A stretch of 34,490 bases of DNA from Phocicoccus pinnipedialis (GCF_903994035.1 NZ_CAJEWB010000008.1:1-34490), one strand, 5' to 3'; shown: positions 24,964-34,279, numbered from the stretch's first letter. A program made the numbers and translations. Notes: a model not told the origin generated them from the letters alone.

Positions 24964-25557
24964 ATGTCTAAATTTTATGCAGTAAGAAAAGGGAGAACCC
25001 CAGGTATCTATACAACTTGGCCGGATGCCCAGCGCGAAGTAACTGGCTTTAAAGGGGCTGAATTTAAATCCTTTAAGTCTAAGAAAGAAGCGGAGGGATT
25101 CATGAATGACGCTAAGAATGAAATTATTCTCGATGGATTAATCGCTTACGTGGATGGCAGTTATGATAAACGTACAAAACGCGCCGGATTTGGTGCTGTA
25201 TTAATTGATAATAATGAAGTAATAAAAGAAGCGACACTGAGAACGGAAATTGATCCAGAAGATAATCTATGGAACGTAACTGCCGAAATTGAAGGTGTAC
25301 TATTCGCGGTGAACTACGCGATAGATCACGGATATGACAAAGTTCATGTTCACTATGATTACGCGGGTCTTGAAAAGTGGGCGAATAAAGAATGGCGTGC
25401 AAATAAGAAGACCACGAAAAGATATCAAGATATGATGCAAGACTTAATGAAGAAAGTACATGTCGACTTCATAAAAGTTGCAGCACATACTGGTGATTTC
25501 TATAATGAACGTGCCGACGATTTAGCGAAACAAGCAATTTTTGGAGGAACAAATTGA
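24964..25557 (+). CDS. Ribonuclease HI with N-terminal viroplasmin (hybrid-binding) domain
   Basis: The 197-residue protein opens with a viroplasmin-like hybrid-binding domain (about 1-47: KFYAVRKGRTPGIYTTWPDA and similar) that grips RNA/DNA hybrids. It is followed by an RNase H catalytic domain. Likely active-site residues are Asp64 (YVDGS), Glu108 (TAEIEG), Asp132 (YDYAG) and Asp185 (NERADDLAK), with His175. It degrades RNA in hybrids. AAGGTGAATAA precedes the ATG. Its TGA overlaps the TTG start of the HAD gene. Confidence 0.9.
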   Translation: MSKFYAVRKGRTPGIYTTWPDAQREVTGFKGAEFKSFKSKKEAEGFMNDAKNEIILDGLIAYVDGSYDKRTKRAGFGAVLIDNNEVIKEATLRTEIDPEDNLWNVTAEIEGVLFAVNYAIDHGYDKVHVHYDYAGLEKWANKEWRANKKTTKRYQDMMQDLMKKVHVDFIKVAAHTGDFYNERADDLAKQAIFGGTN

Positions 25558-26336
25558 AGAAAATACTCTTTTTTGATATAGACGGAACGTTACTAGACAC
25601 TAACAAAAACATACCAGAATCAACGAAATATGCAGTTAAAGAGCTAAAAAAAGCGGGGCATACTGTCGCAATTGCCACAGGTCGTGCACCATTTTTATTT
25701 AGTAAAATCCGAGAAGAGCTAGATATTGATACGTATATCGCATGTAACGGACAATATGTAGTTGTAGACAGCGAAGTGATTCATAAAGAATCGATACCTG
25801 AAACGGATATCGTTGCTTTAACGAACAAAGCCATGACGAACGATCATCCGATTGTGTATATTGATCATGAAGATATGGCATCAAACATGGAGTCTCATGT
25901 GCACGTGGATGAAGGACTTGGCTCGTTAAAATTTGACCAAGACCCAATCCATGATCCGAATTACTTTGAAGGACGCGAGATCCTCCAAGCACTTCTCTTC
26001 TGTGAAGAAGGCAAAGAAGACGCATATGAAGAACAATTCACAAACTTAGACTTCCTAAGATGGCATCCATTATCACTCGACGTGATGCCAAGTGGAGGTA
26101 CAAAAGCAAAATCAGTCAAGCGTATTCAAGCGCACTTGGGTTTAGAAGACAAAGACATTTATGCATTTGGAGATGGACCAAACGACTATGAGATGTTGCA
26201 GCAAGTAGAAAACTCAGTCGCAATGAAAAACGGAGTAGAGCAATCAAAATCTGTGGCAAAACTCGTTACAGATCACGTAGATAACGATGGTTTATATAAA
26301 GCAATTGTAAAACTTGGTCTCATTAAAGAGATGTAA
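25554..26336 (+). CDS. Cof-type HAD-IIB phosphatase
   Basis: The TTG start at 25554 overlaps the preceding stop (ATTGA) and has GGAGG eight bases upstream. The 260-residue protein has HAD motif I FDIDGT (Asp8, Asp10), motif II ATGRAP and motif IV GDGPNDYEM, with a large C2B cap between. Cof-type enzymes dephosphorylate small sugars, nucleotides or cofactors such as pyridoxal phosphate. The specific substrate is unknown. It is translationally linked to the RNase HI gene. Confidence 0.9.
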   Translation: MKKILFFDIDGTLLDTNKNIPESTKYAVKELKKAGHTVAIATGRAPFLFSKIREELDIDTYIACNGQYVVVDSEVIHKESIPETDIVALTNKAMTNDHPIVYIDHEDMASNMESHVHVDEGLGSLKFDQDPIHDPNYFEGREILQALLFCEEGKEDAYEEQFTNLDFLRWHPLSLDVMPSGGTKAKSVKRIQAHLGLEDKDIYAFGDGPNDYEMLQQVENSVAMKNGVEQSKSVAKLVTDHVDNDGLYKAIVKLGLIKEM

Positions 26337-26340
26337 AACA

Positions 26341-26376
26341 AAAAGCATGTTTCTAAAATTTTAGAAACATGCTTTT
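26341..26376 (+). terminator. Terminator of the lipoprotein/RNase HI/HAD operon
   Basis: An 18-bp perfect inverted repeat at 26341-26376 (AAAAGCATGTTTCTAAAA and its complement) begins four bases after the HAD stop. Confidence 0.92.
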
Positions 26377-26493
26377 ATATTTGTCAAAATTAAACAATTT
26401 TACAGTTAATCACTATGAATTTCATGGTGAATTTAATCTAGTTCTATTTGCAGTAGAGCGGTCTATAAACTAGGTATTGCTTTACTCTTTAAG

Positions 26494-26781
26494 CTATTTT
26501 TCAGGTGATTTTACCTTCTCTAGTTCAGGTAAATTTGTTTTGTTGATTAACCATTTAGAGTCATCATTATTTAAGAACATTTGATTTTCCTTACGAATTT
26601 TCTCAAGCTCTTTTCTCATTTCAGTATTTTCTAATAAGTAGTTTTCTTGTTTCACACGCTCAAGTTCAGTAAGCGCCTTAATTTTTTGAATTTCTTGCGC
26701 TCTCTTTTGTGTAGGTAAATCTAATATGTGTTTTGTTATTGGTAAGACAACTGCTACTGCAATTAGGAATATCCAAAGCAT
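26494..26781 (-). CDS. Small single-pass membrane protein with coiled coil
   Basis: The 95-residue protein has one N-terminal hydrophobic segment (about 2-20, LWIFLIAVAVVLPI) followed by a long charged heptad-like helix (about 25-70) rich in Glu, Lys and Leu. It resembles phage-shock or divisome-type small anchored coiled coils in shape only; no family is recognised. AGGTGATTTT precedes the ATG at 26781. No clear terminator follows. Confidence 0.65.
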   Translation of the reverse strand: MLWIFLIAVAVVLPITKHILDLPTQKRAQEIQKIKALTELERVKQENYLLENTEMRKELEKIRKENQMFLNNDDSKWLINKTNLPELEKVKSPEK

Positions 26782-26902
26782 AAAATCACCTCGTGTTCGA
26801 ATTACTTTAATTATATATTAAAGAATATAAGGTATCTATATTGTATCATTCACTTGTGAGAGATACTTTATAGTCAAAATTATATTTAAATCGTACTTTT
26901 TA

Positions 26903-27146
26903 ATGTGTTTGATCATCGCAGTTATTACAACTCTCATAGGTGCATTTGTTGTAATGCGTTTCGATCCATATTGGAATTTACGGATACATATGAGGTCTAG
27001 CTATCGCACAGTACTTACAGATGTGACTGTGGCATTAGCAAAAATATAGGGATCATACAAAAGGTCTGTTCGAAGAGAAAGACACCGTCAACGAAGGCAC
27101 AGTAAAAAAACATGCTTCAATGGGATACTTGAAGTTTAAAAGATAA
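26903..27146 (+). pseudogene. Small membrane-protein gene broken by a +1 frameshift in an A run
   Basis: From ATG 26903 one frame reads MCLIIAVITTLIGAFVVMRF, then DPYWNLRIHMRSSYRTVLTD and VTVALAKI before TAG at 27047. The next frame continues as DHTKGLFEEKDTVNEGTVKK and HASMGYLKFKR before TAA at 27144. Removing one A from the five-A run at 27040-27044 joins them as ...VALAKYRDHTKGLFEE..., a continuous protein of about 80 residues with one membrane segment and a basic tail. Both halves have normal protein-like composition. A sequencing error, true pseudogene or programmed frameshift are all possible. No strong ribosome binding site is visible, so the true start is uncertain. Family not recognised. 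Confidence 0.5.
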
Positions 27147-27187
27147 AATAAAACACGCCTTAATTCCTATTTATAGCAGACGCGTTT

Positions 27188-27844
27188 TTAATCGACTTGT
27201 TTAACGAATATATAGTGAGACGTTTTTTCTGATATATATACGTCTTCCCCATTTGTTTCATTATATATGTGTAGTAGGTCGAGGGACTTATCGAATTCTT
27301 TAACAATAATAATATCAAGTAAGCTTAAGTTATGGTTTTTAAAATAAACAAGCAGTTTTTCTTCGTTCACGTGTCTAAGTATTTGTGCGCGAACGCCTTT
27401 ACCAACTTCTGGTAATGGAATGGCTTCGTTGTCTTGTTCTTCTATCTTATTAAATGAAATTGCTCCGCCATGTGGACAATAGTCTGGTTTTCCCAAGAAA
27501 TGATATAGTTTGTTAGCTAAAGTATCCGACGTCGCATGTTCTAAAACTTCTGCTTCATCATGGACATCTTCTAGGCTATATCCTAAATGCTCTACTAAGA
27601 ATACTTCCCATAATCTGTGCTTGTGGATCAGCTTCTTCGCTTCTTCCACACCCACTTCTGTGAGCATGCTTCCTCTGTATGGCACATATTCAATCCATCC
27701 AATTGATACTAGCGTGTGCATCATTTCGGTAACAGTTGGTGGCGAAATGTTTAGTTTCATAGCGATTTCTTTATTAGGTACACGAGTAACCCTACCGCCG
27801 AGTTCATATATAATTTTTAAATAATCTTCTCTAGTTGGACTCAT
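27188..27844 (-). CDS. mntR: DtxR-family manganese-dependent regulator MntR
   Basis: I prefer ATG 27844 (218 aa, MSPTREDYLKIIYELG), the usual start of the family, over a GTG four codons earlier. It has an N-terminal winged helix (about 1-60, including NKEIAMKLNISPPTVTEMMHTL) and a metal-binding dimer domain (HKHRLWEVFLVEHLGYSLEDVHDEAEVLEH and CPHGG). A FeoA-like C-terminal domain follows from about 140. Staphylococcal MntR represses the mntABC manganese importer when manganese is plentiful. mntABC is not within this window. A weak hairpin (27150-27187) may terminate it. Confidence 0.85.
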   Translation of the reverse strand: MSPTREDYLKIIYELGGRVTRVPNKEIAMKLNISPPTVTEMMHTLVSIGWIEYVPYRGSMLTEVGVEEAKKLIHKHRLWEVFLVEHLGYSLEDVHDEAEVLEHATSDTLANKLYHFLGKPDYCPHGGAISFNKIEEQDNEAIPLPEVGKGVRAQILRHVNEEKLLVYFKNHNLSLLDIIIVKEFDKSLDLLHIYNETNGEDVYISEKTSHYIFVKQVD

Positions 27845-27920
27845 TTGCGCCCCCACCCTTCATCAACTTATAATTATGAACAAAAATAATAGATAGTGCA
27901 AGGAGTGACTCGTGTTTTAG

Positions 27921-27949
27921 TTAGCATTTCCTATATATTTAGATATAAT
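27921..27949 (+). promoter_or_regulatory. Sigma-A promoter for the 106-aa ORF and pdp
   Basis: TTAGCA (27921-27926), a 17-base spacer and TATAAT (27944-27949). It lies between the divergent mntR and this operon. Confidence 0.65.
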
Positions 27950-27979
27950 TAAAATAAATCAGTTTGTGGAGGGATTTCC

Positions 27980-28300
27980 ATGTCAAACCTTGGTCAGACA
28001 AATATTTTTGACGACATGTTTCGTGAGAATGAATCATTCGTTATTGTTGTACAAGAAGTAATGGAACAGAATGGCCTGCTTCAAAAGAAAGTTTTAAGGG
28101 AATACCAAAGTTTAGATAATGAAGCAATGCAGAATTTATTTGAACATTTAAAAGATGTATACTTAGATGAAGTGCTGAGCGAGCACGGTACGTATTTCGA
28201 TATTACGGTGTATACGAACGAAGATTACGCTGGTGAAAATATTTATGCGCATACTAAACGCTACAGAAATAAAAAAGAATGGACAAAGACGTCTAAATAG
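27980..28300 (+). CDS. Conserved-looking hypothetical protein (106 aa)
   Basis: Start at ATG 27980 after GTGGAGGG. The product is soluble and acidic, with predicted alternating helices and strands (SFVIVVQEVMEQNG, NLFEHLKDVYLDEVLSEH, YFDITVYTNED) and a basic end. I do not recognise a domain. It lies 22 bases before pdp, so it is probably cotranscribed, but this does not reveal its role. Confidence 0.7.
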   Translation: MSNLGQTNIFDDMFRENESFVIVVQEVMEQNGLLQKKVLREYQSLDNEAMQNLFEHLKDVYLDEVLSEHGTYFDITVYTNEDYAGENIYAHTKRYRNKKEWTKTSK

Positions 28301-28322
28301 TAATTAAAGGAGATTTTAAATT

Positions 28323-29627
28323 ATGAGAATGATCGATATCATTACAAAGAAAAGAGACAATAAAGAACTAACTAAAGAAGAAATTGATTACTTCGTACAA
28401 GGTTACACAAATGGAGAAGTGCCTGACTATCAAGTATCCGCACTTTTAATGTCAATTTTCTTCAATGGAATGACTAAAGAAGAAGTTTCTAACTTAACTA
28501 TGTCTATGGTTAATTCAGGAGACCAAATCGATTTATCAGCAATTGAGGGTATAAAAGTAGATAAACACTCAACAGGTGGTGTTGGAGATACAACAACACT
28601 CGTGTTGGCGCCACTAGTAGCCGCTGTTGGTGTAAGTGTACCAAAAATGAGTGGACGCGGACTTGGTCACACAGGAGGTACTGTTGATAAGCTGGAAGCA
28701 ATAGAAGGATTCCACGTTGAACTCGACAAAGAGGAATTCATCGAACTTGTAAACAAAGACAAGCTTGCAGTTGTAGGTCAATCAGGCAACTTAACTCCTG
28801 CAGACAAATTAATTTATGCATTACGTGACGTAACTGCAACAGTAGACTCAATCCCATTAATCGCTTCATCTATTATGTCTAAAAAAATCGCAGCAGGTGC
28901 AGATGCTATCGTTCTTGATGTTAAGGTTGGAGACGGTGCATTCATGAAAAATGAAGAAGATGCACGTGAACTAGCAGAAACTATGGTAGAAATCGGTAAC
29001 CACGTAGGTAGAAACACAATGGCTGTAATCTCAAGCATGGATGAGCCACTTGGACTTGCGATCGGTAATGCGAACGAAGTAATTGAAGCAATCGAAACAT
29101 TAAAAGGCAAAGGTCCAGCTGACTTAACAGAATTATCATTAGTACTTGGAGCACAAATGGTTGTACTTGCTGGTAAAGCTGACTCATTAGAAGAAGCGCG
29201 CAAGATGCTTGAAGCGGTAATCGAAGACGGCAGTGCTTTAGAGAAGTTTAAGGTATTCGTTAAAAATCAAGGCGGAAACCCAGACATCACTGAAGACTAC
29301 TCATTATTACCACAAGCTGAATTTAAAACAGAAGTAAAAGCGACAGAGCGTGGTTTTATCTCTAAAATGGATTCAGAAAACCTCGGTGTTGCAGCATCAA
29401 TCATCGGTGCGGGTCGTCAAACGAAAGATGACGTGTTAGATCTTGCAGTAGGTATCATGTTAAACAAGAAAGTTGGGGACCAAGTTGAAGCGGGCGATGT
29501 ACTTGCAACAATTGAGTCAAACAAACAAAACGTAGCAGATACGATCGAACGTGTACGTGCTGCGATTCATATTTCTGATGAAAAACCAGACACTAAGTTA
29601 ATTAAGGCAATCATTACAGGAAAGTAG
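28323..29627 (+). CDS. pdp: Pyrimidine-nucleoside phosphorylase
   Basis: This 434-residue enzyme has the family's normal length and domains. It has a helical alpha domain, KHSTGGVGD phosphate site (81-89), the signature [21 protein letters not shown] (110-130) and a C-terminal alpha/beta domain ending in [17 protein letters not shown]. It cleaves uridine, thymidine and deoxyuridine with phosphate to base plus (deoxy)ribose-1-phosphate. AAAGGAG precedes the ATG. The uridylyltransferase gene follows after eight bases. It complements the nucleoside hydrolases elsewhere in the window. Confidence 0.93.
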   Translation: MRMIDIITKKRDNKELTKEEIDYFVQGYTNGEVPDYQVSALLMSIFFNGMTKEEVSNLTMSMVNSGDQIDLSAIEGIKVDKHSTGGVGDTTTLVLAPLVAAVGVSVPKMSGRGLGHTGGTVDKLEAIEGFHVELDKEEFIELVNKDKLAVVGQSGNLTPADKLIYALRDVTATVDSIPLIASSIMSKKIAAGADAIVLDVKVGDGAFMKNEEDARELAETMVEIGNHVGRNTMAVISSMDEPLGLAIGNANEVIEAIETLKGKGPADLTELSLVLGAQMVVLAGKADSLEEARKMLEAVIEDGSALEKFKVFVKNQGGNPDITEDYSLLPQAEFKTEVKATERGFISKMDSENLGVAASIIGAGRQTKDDVLDLAVGIMLNKKVGDQVEAGDVLATIESNKQNVADTIERVRAAIHISDEKPDTKLIKAIITGK

Positions 29628-29635
29628 GAAGTTAT

Positions 29636-30781
29636 ATGTTAGAAAAATTTTTACCACAGTTTGAAAAGTTAGACCAAGCGTCACAAGAAAGAGTGAGAGA
29701 GACTTTTGAGTCGCTGAATCTAGATGAAATAAAAGACACATATCAAGATGTTTACGTGAATGCTAATGAATTTGATATTACGAACGTAGACGATGTGCCT
29801 TTTACGAATGAGCAAGATGTGGATAAAACAAATCTAACATCACTTGCCGAATTTGCAATTAAAAATGGTGAAGTCGCAGTGTTGCTCATGGCAGGTGGTC
29901 AAGGTACACGCTTAAATCACCCAGGACCAAAAGGTACGTTTAGCTTTGACGGAGTATCTCTCTTCGAGTTACAGGCGAGACAAATCCTAAAGTATAAACA
30001 GGACGAATCGTTACCTGTACATTGGTACATCATGACAAGTGACATCAACCATGAGGAGACGCTCGCGTTCTTTAAAGATCATTCATATTTCGGAGTGCCA
30101 GGAGAAAACATTCATTTCTTTAAGCAAGAGCACTTCCCAGCGTTAAGTAAAGAAGGTCACTTACTTCTTACAGAAAATAAAGACATCATGATTACACCAA
30201 ACGGTAACGGTGGTATCTTTGGTGCATTAAAATCCAATGGATTATTAGAAGATATGAAAGCGCGTGGCATTAAGCATGTGTTCATGAACAATGTCGACAA
30301 TGTTGTAGTTAAAGTTTTAGATCCAGTGTTAGTTGGCCTTCATATTGATAAAGACAATGAAGTCACTTCAAAGTCCATCACACCAAAACCAGGAGAAAGT
30401 GTCGGTCGACTTGCAAATATCGATGGCAAAAAAGGGGTATTAGAATATACAGAGTTGCCTGAAGGCGCATCTGACAAATTCCGTAATGGTAATATTGGTA
30501 TACACGTATTTAGTACAGATTTCTTAGCTAAAGCTGCAACAACTAAAATGCCGTACCATTTAGCGAAAAAGCAACTCAAATATCTAGATGGTAATCTAAA
30601 TCTAGTCAGAGAAGAAGCGCTCAAATTTGAGAAATTTTACTTTGATGCATTTAAATCTGCAGATAAGCATCACACATTACAAGTAGATCGAAAAGGAGAA
30701 TTCTCACCCCTTAAAAATCGTGAAGGCAAAGACAGTGTGGAGACAGCGTATAACGATTTAAAGGAAGAAGGAGTTCTATGA
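29636..30781 (+). CDS. UDPGP-family uridylyltransferase (UTP:sugar-1-phosphate type)
   Basis: The 381-residue protein belongs to the eukaryotic-type UDPGP family found in staphylococci, not the GalU family. The nucleotide-binding motif LLMAGGQGTRLNHPGPKG spans 84-101. Other family motifs are SLFELQARQILK, YIMTSDINHEET, ENIHFFKQE, TPNGNGGIF, NNVDNVVVKVLDP and GEFSPLKNREGKDS. It should make a UDP-sugar (UDP-glucose or UDP-N-acetylglucosamine) from UTP. Which sugar is used is not decided by sequence here. Its TGA overlaps the next ATG (ATGA). Confidence 0.88.
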   Translation: MLEKFLPQFEKLDQASQERVRETFESLNLDEIKDTYQDVYVNANEFDITNVDDVPFTNEQDVDKTNLTSLAEFAIKNGEVAVLLMAGGQGTRLNHPGPKGTFSFDGVSLFELQARQILKYKQDESLPVHWYIMTSDINHEETLAFFKDHSYFGVPGENIHFFKQEHFPALSKEGHLLLTENKDIMITPNGNGGIFGALKSNGLLEDMKARGIKHVFMNNVDNVVVKVLDPVLVGLHIDKDNEVTSKSITPKPGESVGRLANIDGKKGVLEYTELPEGASDKFRNGNIGIHVFSTDFLAKAATTKMPYHLAKKQLKYLDGNLNLVREEALKFEKFYFDAFKSADKHHTLQVDRKGEFSPLKNREGKDSVETAYNDLKEEGVL

Positions 30782-31497
30782 ATAATGAAAAAACCTCTTT
30801 ACACAATGAGTCAAAATTTCAAAACGATTATGTATCAGACAAAATAGAACATAGTTTAAAACATATTGTCCCTCTTTCATTTGGTGAAGAGGTGGGGAAC
30901 AGTGTATCTCACGGAGCGGCAACGATTATGTTTATCTTTTTACTTCCGTTCAGCGCGATTTACATGTATCTAAATGGTGGAGTATGGCATGCTGTTGGCG
31001 GTTCGATTTATGTTATTACAATGTTATTCATGTTTTTAACATCGACAATCTACCATATAATGGAGCCACAATCTCATCATAAATATGTTATGCGAATCAT
31101 TGACCACAGTTTCATATATCTTGCAATTGCAGGATCATATACACCTATCGCAATTTCTGTCATTGGTGGAAAATGGGGAATCACTGTACTTATTATCCAA
31201 TGGGCAGCAGTAATCTTTGGCATACTATATAAAGTTCTAAGCAAGAAAGTGAATCCAAAAGTAAGCCTCGCATTTTATCTGGTCATGGGGTGGATGGTTG
31301 TACCATTCCTTCCGATGATTATTACAAATAGTTCTTGGACTTTTATCTTATTGCTTGTTCTTGGTGGACTTGCTTACACGGTTGGTGCGTGGTTCTATGC
31401 ACAAAAACACAGAAAGTATTTCCATATGATTTGGCATCTGTTTATTGTACTTGCTGCTGTGCTCCAGTATATCGGAATCGTTTTTTACATTAATTAA
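30778..31497 (+). CDS. Hemolysin III-family membrane protein (YqfA/PAQR type)
   Basis: The 239-residue protein has seven predicted membrane helices after a hydrophilic 35-residue N-terminus. Conserved family residues are in GNSVSHG, STIYH, RIIDHSFIYLAIAGSYTP and FHMIWHLFIVLAA, whose His and Asp form the metal site of PAQR-like proteins. The hemolysin name is historical; roles in lipid or metal homeostasis have been proposed. The start overlaps the previous stop, so it is translationally coupled. proC begins 13 bases later. Confidence 0.9.
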   Translation: MNNEKTSLHNESKFQNDYVSDKIEHSLKHIVPLSFGEEVGNSVSHGAATIMFIFLLPFSAIYMYLNGGVWHAVGGSIYVITMLFMFLTSTIYHIMEPQSHHKYVMRIIDHSFIYLAIAGSYTPIAISVIGGKWGITVLIIQWAAVIFGILYKVLSKKVNPKVSLAFYLVMGWMVVPFLPMIITNSSWTFILLLVLGGLAYTVGAWFYAQKHRKYFHMIWHLFIVLAAVLQYIGIVFYIN

Positions 31498-31510
31498 CGG
31501 AGGATATTCT

Positions 31511-32305
31511 ATGAAAATTGTATTTTACGGCATCGGTAATATGGCATCAGCAATCTTTAAGGGTATGATTAACGAAGGGGTCAAACCAGAAGAGATATTT
31601 GTAACGAGCATTCCGGGAGATCCATTGCTCGAGTTATTTAAAGAGGAGCTTGGAGTTATGCCTTCATTAAATGACGCGGAACTATTAAAGAATGCGGATT
31701 ATGTTGTCTTTGCAACTAAGCCACAAGACTTTGAAAGTGTAGTCGAACGTGTGAAAGCCAACTTAGAAGATAAGACCAAGCTCATCTCTATTATGGCAGG
31801 TACAACAATTGAAACAATCCAGAGCAAACTAAACGGTAACGAGACAGTGAGAATAATGCCAAACACAAACGCAGTGGTTCAGAAAGCTGTAAACGGTGTT
31901 GCATTCTCAGAGAATTTTACTAATAAAGAAGAGTTGTTAAAGCTGATTGAGACGTTCGGAACGAATGTGTTAATCGAAGAAAGTGAATTTAACCGGATCA
32001 CTGCAGCAACGGGATCAGGTCCGGCTTTCCTATATTATCTATATGAAAAATACGCAGATAGCTTAGTAAACCTTGGTTTTAGTAAAGAGCAAGCGGATGT
32101 CCTGACACGCGAACTCGTAATTGGTACTGCGGAAATGATGAAAAACACGGACCTTCCATTATCAACATTAAGAGAAAACATTACATCTAAAAAAGGGACG
32201 ACAGATGCGGGACTAAAGTCGTTACACAAGCATGATATAGAAAAAATATTTGACCAGACACTTGAAGCGGCTAAAACACGTGGAGAAGAACTCAGTAAAG
32301 ACTAA
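31511..32305 (+). CDS. proC: Pyrroline-5-carboxylate reductase
   Basis: I start at ATG 31511, preceded by GGAGGATATTCT; a longer frame from 31445 overlaps the hemolysin III gene. The 264-residue protein has an N-terminal Rossmann motif (FYGIGNMASAI), VFATKPQDF, RIMPNTNAVV and a C-terminal dimer domain with TAATGSGPAFLYYL and ITSKKGTTDAGL. It reduces pyrroline-5-carboxylate to proline with NAD(P)H, the last step of proline synthesis. The usual GGTT of the C-terminal motif is KGTT here, a mild change. Terminator follows. Confidence 0.93.
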   Translation: MKIVFYGIGNMASAIFKGMINEGVKPEEIFVTSIPGDPLLELFKEELGVMPSLNDAELLKNADYVVFATKPQDFESVVERVKANLEDKTKLISIMAGTTIETIQSKLNGNETVRIMPNTNAVVQKAVNGVAFSENFTNKEELLKLIETFGTNVLIEESEFNRITAATGSGPAFLYYLYEKYADSLVNLGFSKEQADVLTRELVIGTAEMMKNTDLPLSTLRENITSKKGTTDAGLKSLHKHDIEKIFDQTLEAAKTRGEELSKD

Positions 32306-32340
32306 ATCCGGACACATAGTTCGGATTTATTTTGTTTTTA
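32304..32340 (+). terminator. Terminator of the pdp-proC run
   Basis: AAATCCGGA pairs with TTCGGATTT (one G-T pair) around a 7-base loop, followed by a T-rich tail. It overlaps the proC stop codon. Confidence 0.85.
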
Positions 32341-32400
32341 ACAAAGTTTGTTATGATAAAATAAGATTATACATAACACGTATTGCGAAAGGTGAATAGA

Positions 32401-33450
32401 ATGATTACAGAAAATACAGTAAGCGAAATAGTTGGGGAAATTAATGACCCAATATTAAACGTTCCTATCAAGGAAACGAATGGAATTTTGAGTGTCAGCG
32501 TGATTGAAGAAAAAAATCATGTGAGCTTAAAAATTGCGATTGGTCGTTTAGGCGGACAAGAACAACTTGATTTACAGATTGAGATTGTAAATAGAGTTAA
32601 AGAGGCGGGTGCATCTTCAGTTGGCTTAAGGTTCGAAGAACTTCCGCAAGAAGAAATCGAAAAATATAGATCAACAACTGGTAACGAATTTGAAAAAGAA
32701 TTCAAACTTGGTCACACAGAATTTATTGGTATCGCATCTGGCAAAGGCGGGGTTGGTAAATCAACCGTATCTGTAAACCTTGCGGTAGCATTAGCAAAGG
32801 CAGGTAAAAAAGTCGGACTGATCGACGCAGATATTTACGGATTCAGTGTACCGGATATGATGGGTATTACTGAAAAACCTGAAATTGATGGACAAAAGAT
32901 TGTTCCTGTTAAACGCCATGGTGTAGAAGTAATCTCAATGGCATTCTTCGTAGAAGAGAACACTCCAGTTATTTGGAGAGGTCCGATGCTCGGCCAAATG
33001 CTAACGAGCTTCTTTAAAGAAGTGGTTTGGGGAGATCTTGACTATCTACTACTTGACTTACCACCAGGAACAGGTGACATTGCATTAGATTTACACCAAA
33101 TGCTTCCAACGAGTAAAGAAATTATCGTAACAACGCCACACCCAACAGCGGCATTTGTCGCAGCACGTGCAGGGGCGATGGCGAAGCATACCGACCACGA
33201 AATATTGGGTGTAATTGAAAACATGTCTTATTATGAAGTGAAAGAAACAGGCAATAAGGCGTATATTTTTGGTAAAGGTGGCGGTGAGAAACTTGCAGAA
33301 GAACTCGACACACCACTACTTGGACAATTGCCGATTGGTCAGCCTGAATTAAACGAGGAAGATTTCGCGCCTTCTATATATACTGAAGGAATCATTGCAG
33401 ACGAATATAAACGTATTGCAGAGGAAATCATTAAGGAAACGAGTAAATGA
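32401..33450 (+). CDS. salA: Mrp/SalA-type P-loop ATPase
   Basis: ATG 32401 follows AAAGGTGAATAGA; a TTG six codons upstream has no site. The 349-residue protein has an N-terminal MIP18/DUF59-like domain (about 1-85) and a MinD/Mrp ATPase domain with deviant Walker A SGKGGVGKST (113-122) and LLLDLPPGTGD. It lacks the CxxC used for Fe-S binding in many Mrp proteins, having NMSYYEVKETGNKAYIFGKGGG instead, as in Bacillus SalA. Roles proposed for the family are Fe-S cluster handling and, for SalA, gene regulation. It is followed by the KbaA-like gene with a 4-base overlap. Confidence 0.9.
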   Translation: MITENTVSEIVGEINDPILNVPIKETNGILSVSVIEEKNHVSLKIAIGRLGGQEQLDLQIEIVNRVKEAGASSVGLRFEELPQEEIEKYRSTTGNEFEKEFKLGHTEFIGIASGKGGVGKSTVSVNLAVALAKAGKKVGLIDADIYGFSVPDMMGITEKPEIDGQKIVPVKRHGVEVISMAFFVEENTPVIWRGPMLGQMLTSFFKEVVWGDLDYLLLDLPPGTGDIALDLHQMLPTSKEIIVTTPHPTAAFVAARAGAMAKHTDHEILGVIENMSYYEVKETGNKAYIFGKGGGEKLAEELDTPLLGQLPIGQPELNEEDFAPSIYTEGIIADEYKRIAEEIIKETSK

Positions 33451-34196
33451 GTTCTAAGTATCTAGTAAAATTTTATTTTGTCACGCTCATCATCGGAGCT
33501 ATCGCGTCGACATTTATAAGCTTATTCACAGAGTACAAGAATGTAACGATACATTTATTTCAATTAAACATTCCGGAGTTCCTATTAGGACTTGTTTGGA
33601 TCATCGGTTATGGATTATTAATTGCAACTGTGAGTCAAGTTGTCTTCTATATATATCTTTTTATCAACCCACTTGGTTTAGGTATATTTAGAAAATTTTG
33701 GCCATATGTACAGTTACTATTAATTATGTATGCAATTTTTGACCTGTTCTATTTAAGGTTTACAAGACTAGGAACAGATCATGGTACGACACTTCAATTT
33801 ATATGGATACCAATAATCATCGTAATTGTTGGATTCATCGTTGCGTACTATAAATCGAAACAAACAGAAGGCAAAGGAATATTTATACCAGCACTATTCT
33901 TTATGATATTCATGACGTCACTTACCCTACTACCATTCATATCAGTAGAAGATACAACATGGATCTACCGTTCAGTATTCACTGTACTAATATTAAATGC
34001 ATACCAATTATTAAGATTACCGAATTACATTGAAGATTCTAAACAAGATAAATTAGATCGTGGCGTAACTTCTAAGGCACTTCGTAATGAAAAGCAACGC
34101 ATGGAAGAAGAACGACGCTCGAAAAAAAGAAAAGCGAAGATAGACCGTCAGGTTAAAGCACGAAACAAATTAAAGTATCGTAATAAATCACGTTAA
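33447..34196 (+). CDS. KbaA-like membrane protein
   Basis: The 249-residue protein overlaps the salA stop (ATGA). It has about six membrane segments in residues 8-190, then a strongly basic tail of about 50 residues (EEERRSKKRKAKIDRQVKAR). The arrangement and N-terminal sequence fit the KbaA family, which in Bacillus activates the sporulation kinase KinB. Staphylococcaceae do not sporulate, so the role must differ. The salA-kbaA pair beside an rRNA operon is a conserved layout in Bacillus. The long basic tail is an addition relative to Bacillus KbaA, which is about 200 residues. Confidence 0.8.
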   Translation: MSSKYLVKFYFVTLIIGAIASTFISLFTEYKNVTIHLFQLNIPEFLLGLVWIIGYGLLIATVSQVVFYIYLFINPLGLGIFRKFWPYVQLLLIMYAIFDLFYLRFTRLGTDHGTTLQFIWIPIIIVIVGFIVAYYKSKQTEGKGIFIPALFFMIFMTSLTLLPFISVEDTTWIYRSVFTVLILNAYQLLRLPNYIEDSKQDKLDRGVTSKALRNEKQRMEEERRSKKRKAKIDRQVKARNKLKYRNKSR

Positions 34197-34202
34197 ACAA
34201 GA

Positions 34203-34238
34203 GGTTAGGGCGATTTTAAATATTGTCCTAATCTTTTT
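34203..34238 (+). terminator. Terminator after the KbaA-like gene
   Basis: GGTTAGGGCGA pairs with TTGTCCTAATC (with G-T pairs) around a 9-base loop, followed by TTTTT. Confidence 0.85.
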
Positions 34239-34250
34239 AAATAAAAACAC

Positions 34251-34279
34251 TTGCCAAAAGATTAAACACTTGGTATTAT
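34251..34279 (+). promoter_or_regulatory. Promoter P1 of the downstream rRNA operon
   Basis: TTGCCA (34251-34256), a 17-base spacer and TATTAT (34274-34279). It follows the KbaA terminator directly. Confidence 0.65.

Noticed and set aside
27921-27937. MntR operator resembling TTAGNTTAGC near the mntR/pdp divergent promoter
   Set aside because: TTTTAGTTAGCATTTCC matches only part of a DtxR/MntR consensus and lacks the symmetric right half.
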